Assembly: GCA_019057475.1 (NCBI GenBank)
Contig: DXJO01000046.1
Coordinates: forward strand, 62,001 to 126,000
Direction: 5' to 3'
From: Candidatus Thorarchaeota archaeon
GTDB lineage: Archaea > Asgardarchaeota > Thorarchaeia > Thorarchaeales > Thorarchaeaceae
Length of the DNA stretch: 64,000 bases
A model generated the notes under the pieces. It was not told where the DNA came from. It did not search any database and was given only the letters and a program-made list of their open reading frames with translations. The position numbers and the translations under genes were made by a program. Shown here piece by piece: positions 14,833 to 24,164 of this stretch. Position 1 is the first letter of the stretch; every line of letters starts with the position of its first letter.

Positions 14833-17742
14833 TCATAGATTCCTCAAGACCGATGCGGGGTCTGTTGAGCCAGCTCTGCGGGCTGGCAGGTATGTGCTCA
14901 TCAGCATCACCACACTCTCTAGCGATAGTACCACCATCATCATCATGAACGGGAATGACAAGACTTCAGGCAATACTGGGACAAATGGTGAGAGTCCCAG
15001 TGTAAGAATACTCATTGCGTATCCAAAAACAATTCCAAGAAAGACGCTGATCGTAATAGCCGCAACAACTGATCCTGCAAACTCGCCAAACACCATAGAA
15101 ACGACCTGTTTCTTGGTACCACCCAACGCCCTGAAGACAGCGTACTCTGGTTTCCGCTCCATCACCGCAGACCCGAGAAACAGCGCGATTGCTACGAGAC
15201 CCATTGCCGCACAGAGGATGAATGATATCATTGTCAAGCCCTGAATACCGGATAGGAATAACTGAATGGAGTTGGATTCGGCACTCACATCGAACGTTTC
15301 GAGAGTGAAGACGTGTGTATTCCTTTCCACCTCAATCGTATCAATTATGCCAGTCATATCTGCGTAGCAAACCGTGTCAGCAAAGAACAGACGTGAGGTG
15401 TCGATGAGAGTTCGCATTGACAGGAAGTCCAGGTTGACTAGGGCGAATCCACCTTGTGCTACTTGAAAGCCAAACTGGGATGCGAATGATGCACCGCTGA
15501 TATCATGAGTAGATGCCACTCCAAAGCCAGGAGCGCTACGCATCAAGCCAACTACTTCAAACGCGTTGTATGTAGTTCCGTTGATTGCGCCATAGTGAAT
15601 CTGTACGCTATCTCCCACTGTCTTGTTCCAGAGGGTTGCATAATACTCGCTAATCACGACACCATTCTGTACCGAAGCCAAGGTGGATAACACTGTCACA
15701 GAATCGTTGTTCACAAAGCTGCTTTCAGAGAATAGGCCAATGCGCTTGTAGGCTTGGGCGTCCACACCCTCCAAGAAGAACCGTTGAGTGCCAACCTGCG
15801 CCCAGGTTTCAATTGTTGGTGTGGCCTCCAATATTCCGGGATAGCTTAGGAGAGTTTGATTGAAGTGCAGTAGTTTTGGGTCGGACTCTATTCGCATGTC
15901 CGCTCCAATCGAGTAGCGTAGCTCGTTTTGAAGTGTCGCTTCAAAGCTTGACGATTGGATTAGCATCATGGTCGTTGTAGTCAGTGTGAGCGTCAGTATT
16001 ACCAGCAATGGAATGAACTGTCCCTTCCGTTTCCGGAGGCTCTGACTGAGATAGAGACTTTTTTCGCCAAGCAGAAAGCTAGTTCCGCCAGACACTCGTG
16101 CAGTGACCAATCGCATGGCACGGGAACCTAGATATGATGCTGCGAATAGAAGAAGAGCTGCTACTAATACTTCAGCAATAGCCATTGATCCTATTGGTGT
16201 TATTACTTCCGGCATGATGAGTAATGCGATTAGAACTACAGCAAGACCAATGACATAACGCCAGATACCTACATCTTCTGTATCTTCAGAGGCGTACCCA
16301 GTTGTGGGTTGACCTACTTCAGACACATCTATCCTCCTTGATACATGCATCAAATACGAGGCTGGCAGATACAAGGCGATGGCACCTGCGATAATAATGG
16401 CTAGGGGGGGAAATGCTATGTGTGAGATGAACTCAACGTAGCGATTAGGGTCAAAGGAGAAGAGCCCTGTCGAAGCGCCAATCAGAGGAGCCATGACATA
16501 CGAAAGGCTAACTCCCAGGATAAACCCTAAGGCACTCAAGAACATCGATTCCCACATGAAGGTTGAGAAGACCTGATTGAAGGAGGCCCCCTTTGACCTT
16601 AGTGCGCTAATTTCGCCTTTTCGTCGCGAGATTGATGTTTCTGATGTGAATACTGTCAGCATCAGACTCATAATCAGAACAGGAAAAGCGATGATTGTCA
16701 GAATCTGGCTCTGAAGATATGTAGTTATGAAGGCCTCGAGCTTCCAGATTTCTGAAAGCCCATCAACGATTAAACCGGGGTATTGCTCCTCAAGCTGGAT
16801 TTTGAATGCAGCAAGGTTGGTTCCGATGTTCTGTGCTCCGTACTGCAGCAGGCCCGATTCAGATGGCCTGAGAAGGACCACAGGTAGGAAAAAGCCTCTG
16901 CCAGTGACTTCGTCGACAACTTCAGTTTCTATCTCATCCTCCAGTATAATGACAGAGTCCGTGATTCCCAGAACTATGTCCCTTTCAATGCCTAAGGGGT
17001 CCCAGTTCTGACGTGTGATGGACGGAAATGAAGTGCCAATGATTGATCCCAAATCTTTGATTTCGTAAACACCGACAACCAAAAGGCTATCGACGGGATA
17101 CTGACCAAGTGAGGTTGGTGTGCCGGACTGGTCTCCGCGAGCACCATATCGAAGCAAATCCATGTCTATGGTAGTACCGACATCTATTGTGATGTTGTGT
17201 ACTTCGTGAGCATAGCCAACGAACTGTTCTGATACTAAGACCTGACCAGAAGAAAGCGAAAAATCGCCACGCCAAGTGAAGTCGCGGGACCAGTTAGTTA
17301 GAACTTCGTTCGTTGTAATAATGACCCGCATGTCTTTGATTCCATTGACATAGTTCATGCCAAGCATTGAATACTGAGACCATCCGTGGAAGAAGTCGCC
17401 TGTAAGAATCCCGATTGTTGAGGGTACTAGATGAGCGTACTCAACAAAGGCGCTCCCCAGTGCGGTTGATTGGGCCTCCAGAAGATTGGAAGATTCGAAA
17501 GACTCTCCAGCTTTGGGATTCAAGGACATCTGGTAGGATTCCGCTTGAAAGTACTGATTTACAACAAGCTCGGTACCCGTGCTGGTCCACACAAATACCG
17601 TGGTGGGAAGGGCTATGCCAATCGCCAGAACAAGAGCGATGCCCATATTGCGCACAGGGTAGTTCTTCAATGATGTCAACGCGTATGACAGGGACCACCA
17701 GGGATTTCCCTTCAGAGTCTCTGCTTTCTTCTTTGCCACCAT
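14833..17742 (-). CDS. FtsX-family ABC permease (second of two)
   Basis: 969 residues. There is one transmembrane helix at about 30-52, then an outer domain to about 350. Next comes a cluster of hydrophobic helices (about 350-375, 405-430, 448-470, 490-545) and another at about 582-602. A second outer domain follows, with three C-terminal helices at about 842-950 ending in the LPARRAGSTDPASVLRNL tail typical of MacB/LolC permeases. The layout is two FtsX units in one chain (about double the usual 400 residues), so one protein may supply both halves of the exporter. ALRSKGASFNQVFS near 378 and FRALGGTKKQVVSMVFGEF near 873 are the coupling helices that contact the ATPase. Likely export of lipids, lipoproteins or peptides. 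Confidence 0.9.
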   Translation of the reverse strand: MVAKKKAETLKGNPWWSLSYALTSLKNYPVRNMGIALVLAIGIALPTTVFVWTSTGTELVVNQYFQAESYQMSLNPKAGESFESSNLLEAQSTALGSAFVEYAHLVPSTIGILTGDFFHGWSQYSMLGMNYVNGIKDMRVIITTNEVLTNWSRDFTWRGDFSLSSGQVLVSEQFVGYAHEVHNITIDVGTTIDMDLLRYGARGDQSGTPTSLGQYPVDSLLVVGVYEIKDLGSIIGTSFPSITRQNWDPLGIERDIVLGITDSVIILEDEIETEVVDEVTGRGFFLPVVLLRPSESGLLQYGAQNIGTNLAAFKIQLEEQYPGLIVDGLSEIWKLEAFITTYLQSQILTIIAFPVLIMSLMLTVFTSETSISRRKGEISALRSKGASFNQVFSTFMWESMFLSALGFILGVSLSYVMAPLIGASTGLFSFDPNRYVEFISHIAFPPLAIIIAGAIALYLPASYLMHVSRRIDVSEVGQPTTGYASEDTEDVGIWRYVIGLAVVLIALLIMPEVITPIGSMAIAEVLVAALLLFAASYLGSRAMRLVTARVSGGTSFLLGEKSLYLSQSLRKRKGQFIPLLVILTLTLTTTTMMLIQSSSFEATLQNELRYSIGADMRIESDPKLLHFNQTLLSYPGILEATPTIETWAQVGTQRFFLEGVDAQAYKRIGLFSESSFVNNDSVTVLSTLASVQNGVVISEYYATLWNKTVGDSVQIHYGAINGTTYNAFEVVGLMRSAPGFGVASTHDISGASFASQFGFQVAQGGFALVNLDFLSMRTLIDTSRLFFADTVCYADMTGIIDTIEVERNTHVFTLETFDVSAESNSIQLFLSGIQGLTMISFILCAAMGLVAIALFLGSAVMERKPEYAVFRALGGTKKQVVSMVFGEFAGSVVAAITISVFLGIVFGYAMSILTLGLSPFVPVLPEVLSFPFMMMMVVLSLESVVMLMSTYLPARRAGSTDPASVLRNL

Positions 17743-17751
17743 CTCGCCTCC

Positions 17752-20652
17752 TTACAGATTCCTGAGCACAATCGCGGGATCCGTCTTGGCGGCTTCCCGA
17801 GCAGGCAGATAAGCCCCCATGATCATCACCGTGACCTCAATCAACAAAACGGCAGTTAGAAAACCAATTGGAAATGTGATAGCTGCCGGAAGCACTCTAG
17901 AAAATGGACTCATTGTGAAGACTATGGTGCTCATCACAAATCCGAAGACCGTTCCAAGAACCAAGCTAAGGACAAGTGATGCAAGGACAATGCCTGCAAA
18001 CTCTGATAGAACCATATTTACAACGTGCTTCTTCGATGCTCCGACTGCACGCAAGATTGCATAGTCACGCTTTCGCTCCCGAACAACAGAGCCCAGGAAA
18101 AGAGTGAGTGCAAACATACTAAGTAGCATGGACATGGCAAACCCGATTGAGAATAGACCTTCAACTGTACTAAGAAACAGCGCGGTTCCGAAGGAATATC
18201 CCTTCAAGTCGAACTTCTCAGGAATAACAGCAGACAAACCGGGCACATCGTTCAGTGCACGGAGTATTAGGTCTTGGTCAGTGACACACACAAGGTCAGC
18301 CAAGAAAAGGGAAGCAGTGGAGATATCCGTCACAGTAGATACAAAGCCAAGATTCGCAATTGCAAAGCCTGAAAGACCTGCCTGATACCCAAACCCTGCG
18401 CCCAATCTGGAATAGGGAATGTCAGATTCAGACGCGTAGCCAAAACCAGGAGCACTATGCATGAAACCGATTATGATGAAAGATACGTCAACAGGAGCCA
18501 GCCGCCCGCCCACCTGAAGGTTTAGGATGTCGCCCACGGATTTGTTCAATCGGTCGGCATGATGTACGCTGATTAGGAGTCCGTTACTTACGGATGCTAG
18601 TTCGGATAGAATCAAACTGGAGTCCGCACCGAAAAAGCTCGATTCGTCAAAGCGCCCAATCAATGAGTATTCAACGGCGTCCAGTGCCTTGAGAGTCAGA
18701 TCCTCTGTGCCCACCGAAGCCCAAGTGTGTAGCACCGGAACTGCTCTGCTAACACCCGGATACGTTTCTAGAGTATCATTGAAGCTGAAGGGCCGAGGAG
18801 TACCTCCAACTCTGAGGTCGGCTCCCACCGCATATGAAATCTCCTTCTCAAGATCTTCATGGAAACTCTCTGCTTGGACAGTGAAGGCAATTGTAGATGA
18901 TAGTGTGAGAGCAAGAACGACCATCAGGGGAACAATTCTACCCTTGCGCATCTTCAAATTGCCTGCAGAGATTAAATTCTTCTCACCCACAAGGAATGAT
19001 GCTTTCTCGAAAATTCTTGCAAAGCTTCGCCTTGAAAAGCGAGATCCATTGTAGGCCAAGAAGAACCATGCTGCTGTTCCAAGACCTAATTCTAGCAGAA
19101 GGAGGAATGGATTATTGGGCAGGAAAAGCACAGCTCCGAGGACTATGGATAGAAGCACAACGGAGGTTCCCACAGTGAATCCAATTGCTTCCGGTTCAGT
19201 TGACAACGGCTCTGACACATCAATTAGGTGTGAACCAATCTCAGTGCCGGCAGCCTTCTTTGCTGAGCCAAGTATGAAGAGAAGAGGAGGTAAAATAGTA
19301 ATTAGAACAGAGATCACAAATGTTTCGGGCTTTAGCACCGTGGCTTGAAGATAGAATGCGTAGAGTTCCCAGTCAAACACCATGAATGAAACGGTTGAGG
19401 GTATGAGAGCTGCGAATAGCACGCTCAAGACCATACCGATGATGATGCTGAGGGTCGCCATAACAATTGACTCGGATAGGAAGATGCTGTAAATTTGGCT
19501 AGAGCTGGCACCTTTCGATCGTAACGCGCTGACCTCAGTCTTGCGGGCTGCCATGAAGGTGTCAGCTGCAAAAACTGACAGGAAGAGTGCGAGAATGAAT
19601 ATTGGCAGATTTAACAATGCCAGAGGCATTGTTTCCACGTAGGTGTCCACAATACCTTGGAGTTCGAGTATCTCGCCGAGTCCGTCAATGATAACGTCGT
19701 ATTGTTCGTCCACTCTTGCTTTCAATGTGAGAAGGTTATCGGCCATGCGGTCCGTACCAGCCGCAATAAGGTTGTCACCCGATGCACGTATGAAGGCACG
19801 CGGACCAAAGAAACCATCTTCGGAAACATACTCTACTGGCAAAAACTTTGAGAATACCATTATACTATCGCGGATACCGAGTACCGGGGTGTGATAGTGG
19901 TGAAAGTCGTAATTACTTCGCATAAGCGACGGAAAGCCTGTTTCAATCAGTGAACCGTAGCCCTCAATCTCATAGATGCCAACAATGACGAGAGAGTTTA
20001 GACTGTATCGCCCCATACTTCCGATAGGTGCAGGAGTGTATGATGATTTAATTGTCAGTAGCTCGATGTCAAGGGTTGAGTTGATTGTTAGGGTGACTCC
20101 AAACAATTGGTGTACGTAATCGACAAATTGCCTTGAAACCAGGGTTTCGCCTTCTTGAAGCTCAAATGCGCCTTCTGTGTTGAAACTCGGAACTGCCGCA
20201 CTCAGGAGCTCGTTGTCAACGAATATCACTTCGCAATCTTTCATTCCCTCTGTATAGATGGGTTCGTCCAAGCCATACAGCGTATTATCGGGCAGTTCCG
20301 TGCCCCACACTATCCCTACTGTTGAATTGACCCGATGTACTGATTCGATGAGGGGATCAGATTCAATGTATGCGTGAGCCAAGTTGACCTCATCTGTTCC
20401 GCCTGCAGGATTATGAACCATTAACTGGAATGAGTTGTTTTCAAAGTACCCATTCACACTGACTTGCACGCCGGTATCCGACCACACCAAGACTGATGCA
20501 ACAAGTGATACACCCAGACTAAGAGTCAACGCGAGGCTCAATGCTCTGAACGGGTACGCCCTCATGGAACTAAGAGCATAAGAAAAGGCATACGCACGAT
20601 TGCCTTTCCGAGGCGGAGTTTTGATTTTCGTGCGGTGAACCAAAGCAATCAC
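17752..20652 (-). CDS. FtsX-family ABC permease (first of two)
   Basis: 966 residues, paralogous to the permease that follows it. It has the same topology: one helix near 33-55, an outer domain to 345, a helix cluster at about 345-545, a single helix near 580, an outer domain, and three terminal helices ending LPAREAAKTDPAIVLRNL. Both coupling helices are conserved (ALRSKGASSSQIYS and LRAVGASKKHVVNMVLSEF). The GTG start at 20652 sits 2 nt after the stop of the ATPase gene, so expression is coupled. The two permeases have diverged strongly in their outer domains. They could form a heterodimer or two exporters with one ATPase each; the order ATPase-permease-permease-ATPase does not decide this. 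Confidence 0.9.
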   Translation of the reverse strand: MIALVHRTKIKTPPRKGNRAYAFSYALSSMRAYPFRALSLALTLSLGVSLVASVLVWSDTGVQVSVNGYFENNSFQLMVHNPAGGTDEVNLAHAYIESDPLIESVHRVNSTVGIVWGTELPDNTLYGLDEPIYTEGMKDCEVIFVDNELLSAAVPSFNTEGAFELQEGETLVSRQFVDYVHQLFGVTLTINSTLDIELLTIKSSYTPAPIGSMGRYSLNSLVIVGIYEIEGYGSLIETGFPSLMRSNYDFHHYHTPVLGIRDSIMVFSKFLPVEYVSEDGFFGPRAFIRASGDNLIAAGTDRMADNLLTLKARVDEQYDVIIDGLGEILELQGIVDTYVETMPLALLNLPIFILALFLSVFAADTFMAARKTEVSALRSKGASSSQIYSIFLSESIVMATLSIIIGMVLSVLFAALIPSTVSFMVFDWELYAFYLQATVLKPETFVISVLITILPPLLFILGSAKKAAGTEIGSHLIDVSEPLSTEPEAIGFTVGTSVVLLSIVLGAVLFLPNNPFLLLLELGLGTAAWFFLAYNGSRFSRRSFARIFEKASFLVGEKNLISAGNLKMRKGRIVPLMVVLALTLSSTIAFTVQAESFHEDLEKEISYAVGADLRVGGTPRPFSFNDTLETYPGVSRAVPVLHTWASVGTEDLTLKALDAVEYSLIGRFDESSFFGADSSLILSELASVSNGLLISVHHADRLNKSVGDILNLQVGGRLAPVDVSFIIIGFMHSAPGFGYASESDIPYSRLGAGFGYQAGLSGFAIANLGFVSTVTDISTASLFLADLVCVTDQDLILRALNDVPGLSAVIPEKFDLKGYSFGTALFLSTVEGLFSIGFAMSMLLSMFALTLFLGSVVRERKRDYAILRAVGASKKHVVNMVLSEFAGIVLASLVLSLVLGTVFGFVMSTIVFTMSPFSRVLPAAITFPIGFLTAVLLIEVTVMIMGAYLPAREAAKTDPAIVLRNL

Positions 20653-20654
20653 CT

Positions 20655-21428
20655 CTAAGTGGTCGAACCGCTGCCTTCAGACTGAGCATCAGAAGAAGTT
20701 GTGACGTCAACACCACTTGGCTTGAAGAACTGTGATATGAGCTCTTCGACCAACACACCGTCACGCAGAAGAAGAATCTTATCAGCCATTCTCGCAACCT
20801 CAGGGTCGTGTGTGACTACTAATACGGCTCGATTCTCCTTTTTGGCTAGATCCTTCATGAGTTTAATTATTTCTCCGCCCGTCTTGTGGTCCAAGTCTCC
20901 CGTAGGTTCATCGCAGAGCAGAACTGCCGGATTATTCGCGAGCGCTCTTGCCAAGGCCACTCTGGATCGCATCCCACCTGACAGCTCATGAGGCATATGA
21001 TGAGCCCTGTGATCTACGCCAACTGCCTTGAGTAGTTTCATGGATCGTTCATTCCGATTCGCTGGCCTGACTTCATCAAGAAGCATGGGTACCTGAACGT
21101 TCTCGATGGCAGTGAATATTGGAAGAAGATGTTGATCTTGAAAGAGCACACCAATCTTATGTCGTCGCATCTGCGACATATTCTCGTCATTGAGCGATGT
21201 GATATCGATGCCGTCAACGATTATGCTTCCGCCAGTTGGTTTGTCAAGACCGCCTATCAGGTTCAACAGCGTTGTCTTGCCCGAACCAGAGGCGCCTACG
21301 ATAGCGATGAAGTCCCCCTTCTTGACTGTAAGGTCCGTCCCACGGAGAACCTTGATGATACGTGAGCCATCTTGGAACTCGCGATGTACACCGATGCAAT
21401 GAACTGCGATATTGCTGCCGTCTTCCAA
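20655..21428 (-). CDS. ABC transporter ATPase (LolD/MacB type)
   Basis: 257 residues from a TTG at 21428, with no better in-frame ATG nearby. Motifs: Walker A GASGSGKTTL near 48, Q-loop LFQDQHLLP near 98, signature ELSGGMRSRVALARAL near 150, and Walker B VLLCDEPTGDLDHKTGG. It also has the H-loop VTHDPEVARMADKI. This is the first gene of the FtsX operon and would drive the adjacent permease. The C-terminal 30 residues are a Ser/Thr-rich tail without the zinc ribbon seen in the second ATPase. Confidence 0.92.
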   Translation of the reverse strand: MEDGSNIAVHCIGVHREFQDGSRIIKVLRGTDLTVKKGDFIAIVGASGSGKTTLLNLIGGLDKPTGGSIIVDGIDITSLNDENMSQMRRHKIGVLFQDQHLLPIFTAIENVQVPMLLDEVRPANRNERSMKLLKAVGVDHRAHHMPHELSGGMRSRVALARALANNPAVLLCDEPTGDLDHKTGGEIIKLMKDLAKKENRAVLVVTHDPEVARMADKILLLRDGVLVEELISQFFKPSGVDVTTSSDAQSEGSGSTT

Positions 21429-21474
21429 GTATGCTCTCTCCAGTGTCAGATTTCGATTCTTCCGGATTTTTAAG

Positions 21475-21491
21475 GTTGCTACTGGAGCAAC
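21475..21491. promoter_or_regulatory. 17-bp inverted repeat next to the FtsX-operon TATA box
   Basis: GTTGCT-ACTGG-AGCAAC has perfect 6-bp arms and a 5-bp spacer. It directly abuts a minus-strand TATA-like TTAAAAA (about 21467-21473), which is 40 bp upstream of the first ATPase gene. It lies in the 157-bp gap shared with mobB. The position, overlapping the BRE side of the promoter, suits a regulator that blocks or recruits transcription factor B. Confidence 0.4.
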
Positions 21492-21585
21492 GAAGTATTA
21501 TCCCCCCAGACAAAACCCTACTTAGAGCTACGGGTCAAGGCGAAAAGACAAAAGTAGCAGTTCAACTGGATGTACGGTATCACCC

Positions 21586-22077
21586 ATGAGGGTATTTGCA
21601 ATCTCAGGCCTGTCGGGCACAGGAAAAACAACATTGCTCGAGCGGTTGGTTCACGAACTCGTGAGAAAAGGGTACTCTGTCGCTACACTGAAGAGTACGC
21701 AGGAGGATGTGTCTGAGCCGGAAGGAACAGATACGTGGAGGCATCAGAGGGCAGGTGCAAAGGCAACGGTCCTACTGGGACCTCAGAGCACCACAATCCG
21801 ACATGGTCGCCGAATGACGCTCAGAGGAATTTTCGCGGACTCGGATTTTGACTTTCTCCTAGTAGAAGGTATGAAACGGAGTAAGATACCAAAGTGCTGG
21901 TGCGTGGGGAGGAACAAGTTGGAGCTAGAGCAGTTGCCACCCGAAACGATAGCCGCAGTCGCGTGGGATCAGCCAAAAGGTACCGCTGAGATCCCGGTCA
22001 TCCAAGAGGGGGAACTCAGCACATTGGTCGATATCATCGAAAAACATGCTGTTGAACTTAGTCAGCTTGAAGACTAG
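21586..22077 (+). CDS. mobB: MobB-like molybdopterin-guanine dinucleotide adapter GTPase
   Basis: 163 residues with a P-loop at the start (FAISGLSGTGKTTLLERLV). It then has the MobB features VATLKSTQ near 36, the EGTDTWRHQRAGAKATVL motif near 46 and DFLLVEGMKRSKIPKC near 86. MobB binds GTP and helps MobA attach GMP to molybdopterin. No other molybdenum cofactor gene is in the window, so it may work elsewhere. It is divergent from the FtsX operon. Confidence 0.88.
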   Translation: MRVFAISGLSGTGKTTLLERLVHELVRKGYSVATLKSTQEDVSEPEGTDTWRHQRAGAKATVLLGPQSTTIRHGRRMTLRGIFADSDFDFLLVEGMKRSKIPKCWCVGRNKLELEQLPPETIAAVAWDQPKGTAEIPVIQEGELSTLVDIIEKHAVELSQLED

Positions 22078-22166
22078 GCGTTACGCTCAGGTTCTACTCC
22101 GAAGGGTATGCGATTGCATGGCTCATTTCGGAAACTATAACTATACTGCTCCTACAAGTCGCGTTC

Positions 22167-24164
22167 ATGAAACGGGGCAGGCTTTTCACCGTTTTCGCGT
22201 TGGCTCTCTTCATGCTCCTTTGGACTGCGGGACCAACAAAGGGACCTTCAGCAGTGATGCCACAAGATATCAGTTTGGGCAATCATGCAGTCCCCGCTGC
22301 CTCGTTCTATGTCAAGCCTATCTGGGATAACATATACAGCGCAGTCATTAGCAGCAACCTACGGACGATAGTGCAAGACATCTCTGAGGGCACACCGCGG
22401 CGCATCTGGTATCCTCTGCATAAGGAACCTTCAGAGCCCCTTGCCGATGCGTGGGAATACGCAAACAACACTCTGAAGTCCTACACTTCGGGAAATATGC
22501 ACTTCAGTCTCATGACACAACAGAAGAACCTTGTTGCGATAAAGCGGGGCACCGACTCGAACCTAGCCCCGATTGTTATTGCTGGCACAGTGGCTTCCGG
22601 TTTTTCTCCAGGAGCCAACGCATTCGCAGCTTCGACAGCAGTTGTGCTTGAGATCGCCAGAATACTCTACTCGCGTTCTCTCACAAACGATGTTTACTTC
22701 GTGTTGGTCAATACAATCACGAGTGGCTATGGGGCAAATGAGGGCAATCAGGGCATATCGGAGCTGCTTGACGAGCTTCTAGTCGAATATCGGAAACCTG
22801 CGGTATTGTTCTGGTTCTCGCTTCTGTTGTATGAGTCTGGAGATGAAAACGGCGATATGTTGGCTATGCGGAGTAGCTACAGCAGCTCAGTCTACAGACA
22901 ACACGAGTTTCTCGCAGATCTAGCAGAGATTGCGTCGGCTCTCTCTGGCGGTGACCGCGTAATACCACAAGGACCCTCTGGAAACCTCTGGATCAGGTCA
23001 GGTGCCTATGAAGCGAACGAGAGGGGCATCCCAGCGTTTGTGCTAAGCCAATACTATCTCGATGGTTTAGCGGGCGGGGAGTTTGACGAATGGGATGCTG
23101 GACCATACTCCTACGACCTGCTGGAGGAAGCGGTTGGTCTGGTTGCCTCACTTACAACTTACTTGGGAACTCTCGGCAAAAACCAAATACCGAGATTAGA
23201 AGAGCTTATCGTAGTTCCAGCCTTCGACTCCGAAACCATATGGATGCCACTCACTGGCGAGTCGCCTTTGCAGGTGGACATTGAGTGGGCAGGCAGTAGC
23301 TCTCTCACTGTTGAGCTCGTAGCACCTGGAGGCGTCACCATCATCTCAACTACGCAGAGCGACAGCAACATCACTATGAGCCCCCTTCTAACGGAGGCAG
23401 GGCTGTACGAGTTGGTCATCACAAATACAGAGATGGTGTCTTCATTTGTGTCATATTCTTACGAGCACTGGCAGGATTATGACCAAGATACACTCAATGA
23501 TGACGAGGAGTACCAACTTGGGACTGACTGCCTTAATGCAGACACTGACATGGACCTGTTGGACGATGACCAAGAAGTACTCATCCACTTCACCGACCCG
23601 CTAAATCCAGATACAGACGCAGATGGTGTCATGGACGGCGTGGAAGTAATCTACGGCAGCCACCCGCGCCTAAGAGACACGGATTATGACGGAATTATTG
23701 ATGGCATAGAAATAGACATGGGACTCGATCCAACGAGCAAGGATACTGACATGGACGGTGTGGATGATGGAGACGAGCTGGATCTTGGACTCGATCCCCT
23801 GTCAAACGATACGGACAAGGACGGCCTTCTCGATGGCTTAGAGCTGATCCATGAAACCGACCCGTTCTCACCAGACACGGATTCAGACGGGCTCAGCGAC
23901 CTCTTTGAAGTAGTGAATGGACTCAATCCTCTTTCCAACGATACTGATATGGACGGTCTTAGCGATTCATACGAAATAGCGCACTGCCTGATGCCTTACA
24001 ATGCTGACACTGACGGAGATGGAATCCCCGACGGAACTGACTGGGCGCCCAGGGAGCACTGGATCAACGCAGTCATCCCTGCGGGCTTAGGCGCCATCTT
24101 TCTCATAGTTCTAATTTGGATGCTCAACAAGAAGCGAATCTACGGGAGGATTGCATCCCCATGA
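22167..24164 (+). CDS. cell-surface M28-like pseudopeptidase with calcium-binding repeats (A)
   Basis: 665 residues: a signal peptide at about 1-25 (KRGRLFTVFALALFMLLWTAG), an M28 aminopeptidase-like domain at about 55-340, a beta-sandwich at about 350-430, then thrombospondin type-3-like repeats (DTDMDGVDDGDEL and similar) from 435 to 625, and a C-terminal membrane anchor at 635-655. In M28 peptidases the HxDS and GAxDNASG segments bind two zincs; here the corresponding GTVASGFSPGANAFAAST lacks the His and Asp, and the catalytic Glu-Glu motif is not present. The protein is therefore probably a binding or structural surface protein stabilised by Ca2+. Its stop overlaps the next start as ATGA, so it is coupled to paralogue B. 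Confidence 0.75.
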   Translation: MKRGRLFTVFALALFMLLWTAGPTKGPSAVMPQDISLGNHAVPAASFYVKPIWDNIYSAVISSNLRTIVQDISEGTPRRIWYPLHKEPSEPLADAWEYANNTLKSYTSGNMHFSLMTQQKNLVAIKRGTDSNLAPIVIAGTVASGFSPGANAFAASTAVVLEIARILYSRSLTNDVYFVLVNTITSGYGANEGNQGISELLDELLVEYRKPAVLFWFSLLLYESGDENGDMLAMRSSYSSSVYRQHEFLADLAEIASALSGGDRVIPQGPSGNLWIRSGAYEANERGIPAFVLSQYYLDGLAGGEFDEWDAGPYSYDLLEEAVGLVASLTTYLGTLGKNQIPRLEELIVVPAFDSETIWMPLTGESPLQVDIEWAGSSSLTVELVAPGGVTIISTTQSDSNITMSPLLTEAGLYELVITNTEMVSSFVSYSYEHWQDYDQDTLNDDEEYQLGTDCLNADTDMDLLDDDQEVLIHFTDPLNPDTDADGVMDGVEVIYGSHPRLRDTDYDGIIDGIEIDMGLDPTSKDTDMDGVDDGDELDLGLDPLSNDTDKDGLLDGLELIHETDPFSPDTDSDGLSDLFEVVNGLNPLSNDTDMDGLSDSYEIAHCLMPYNADTDGDGIPDGTDWAPREHWINAVIPAGLGAIFLIVLIWMLNKKRIYGRIASP

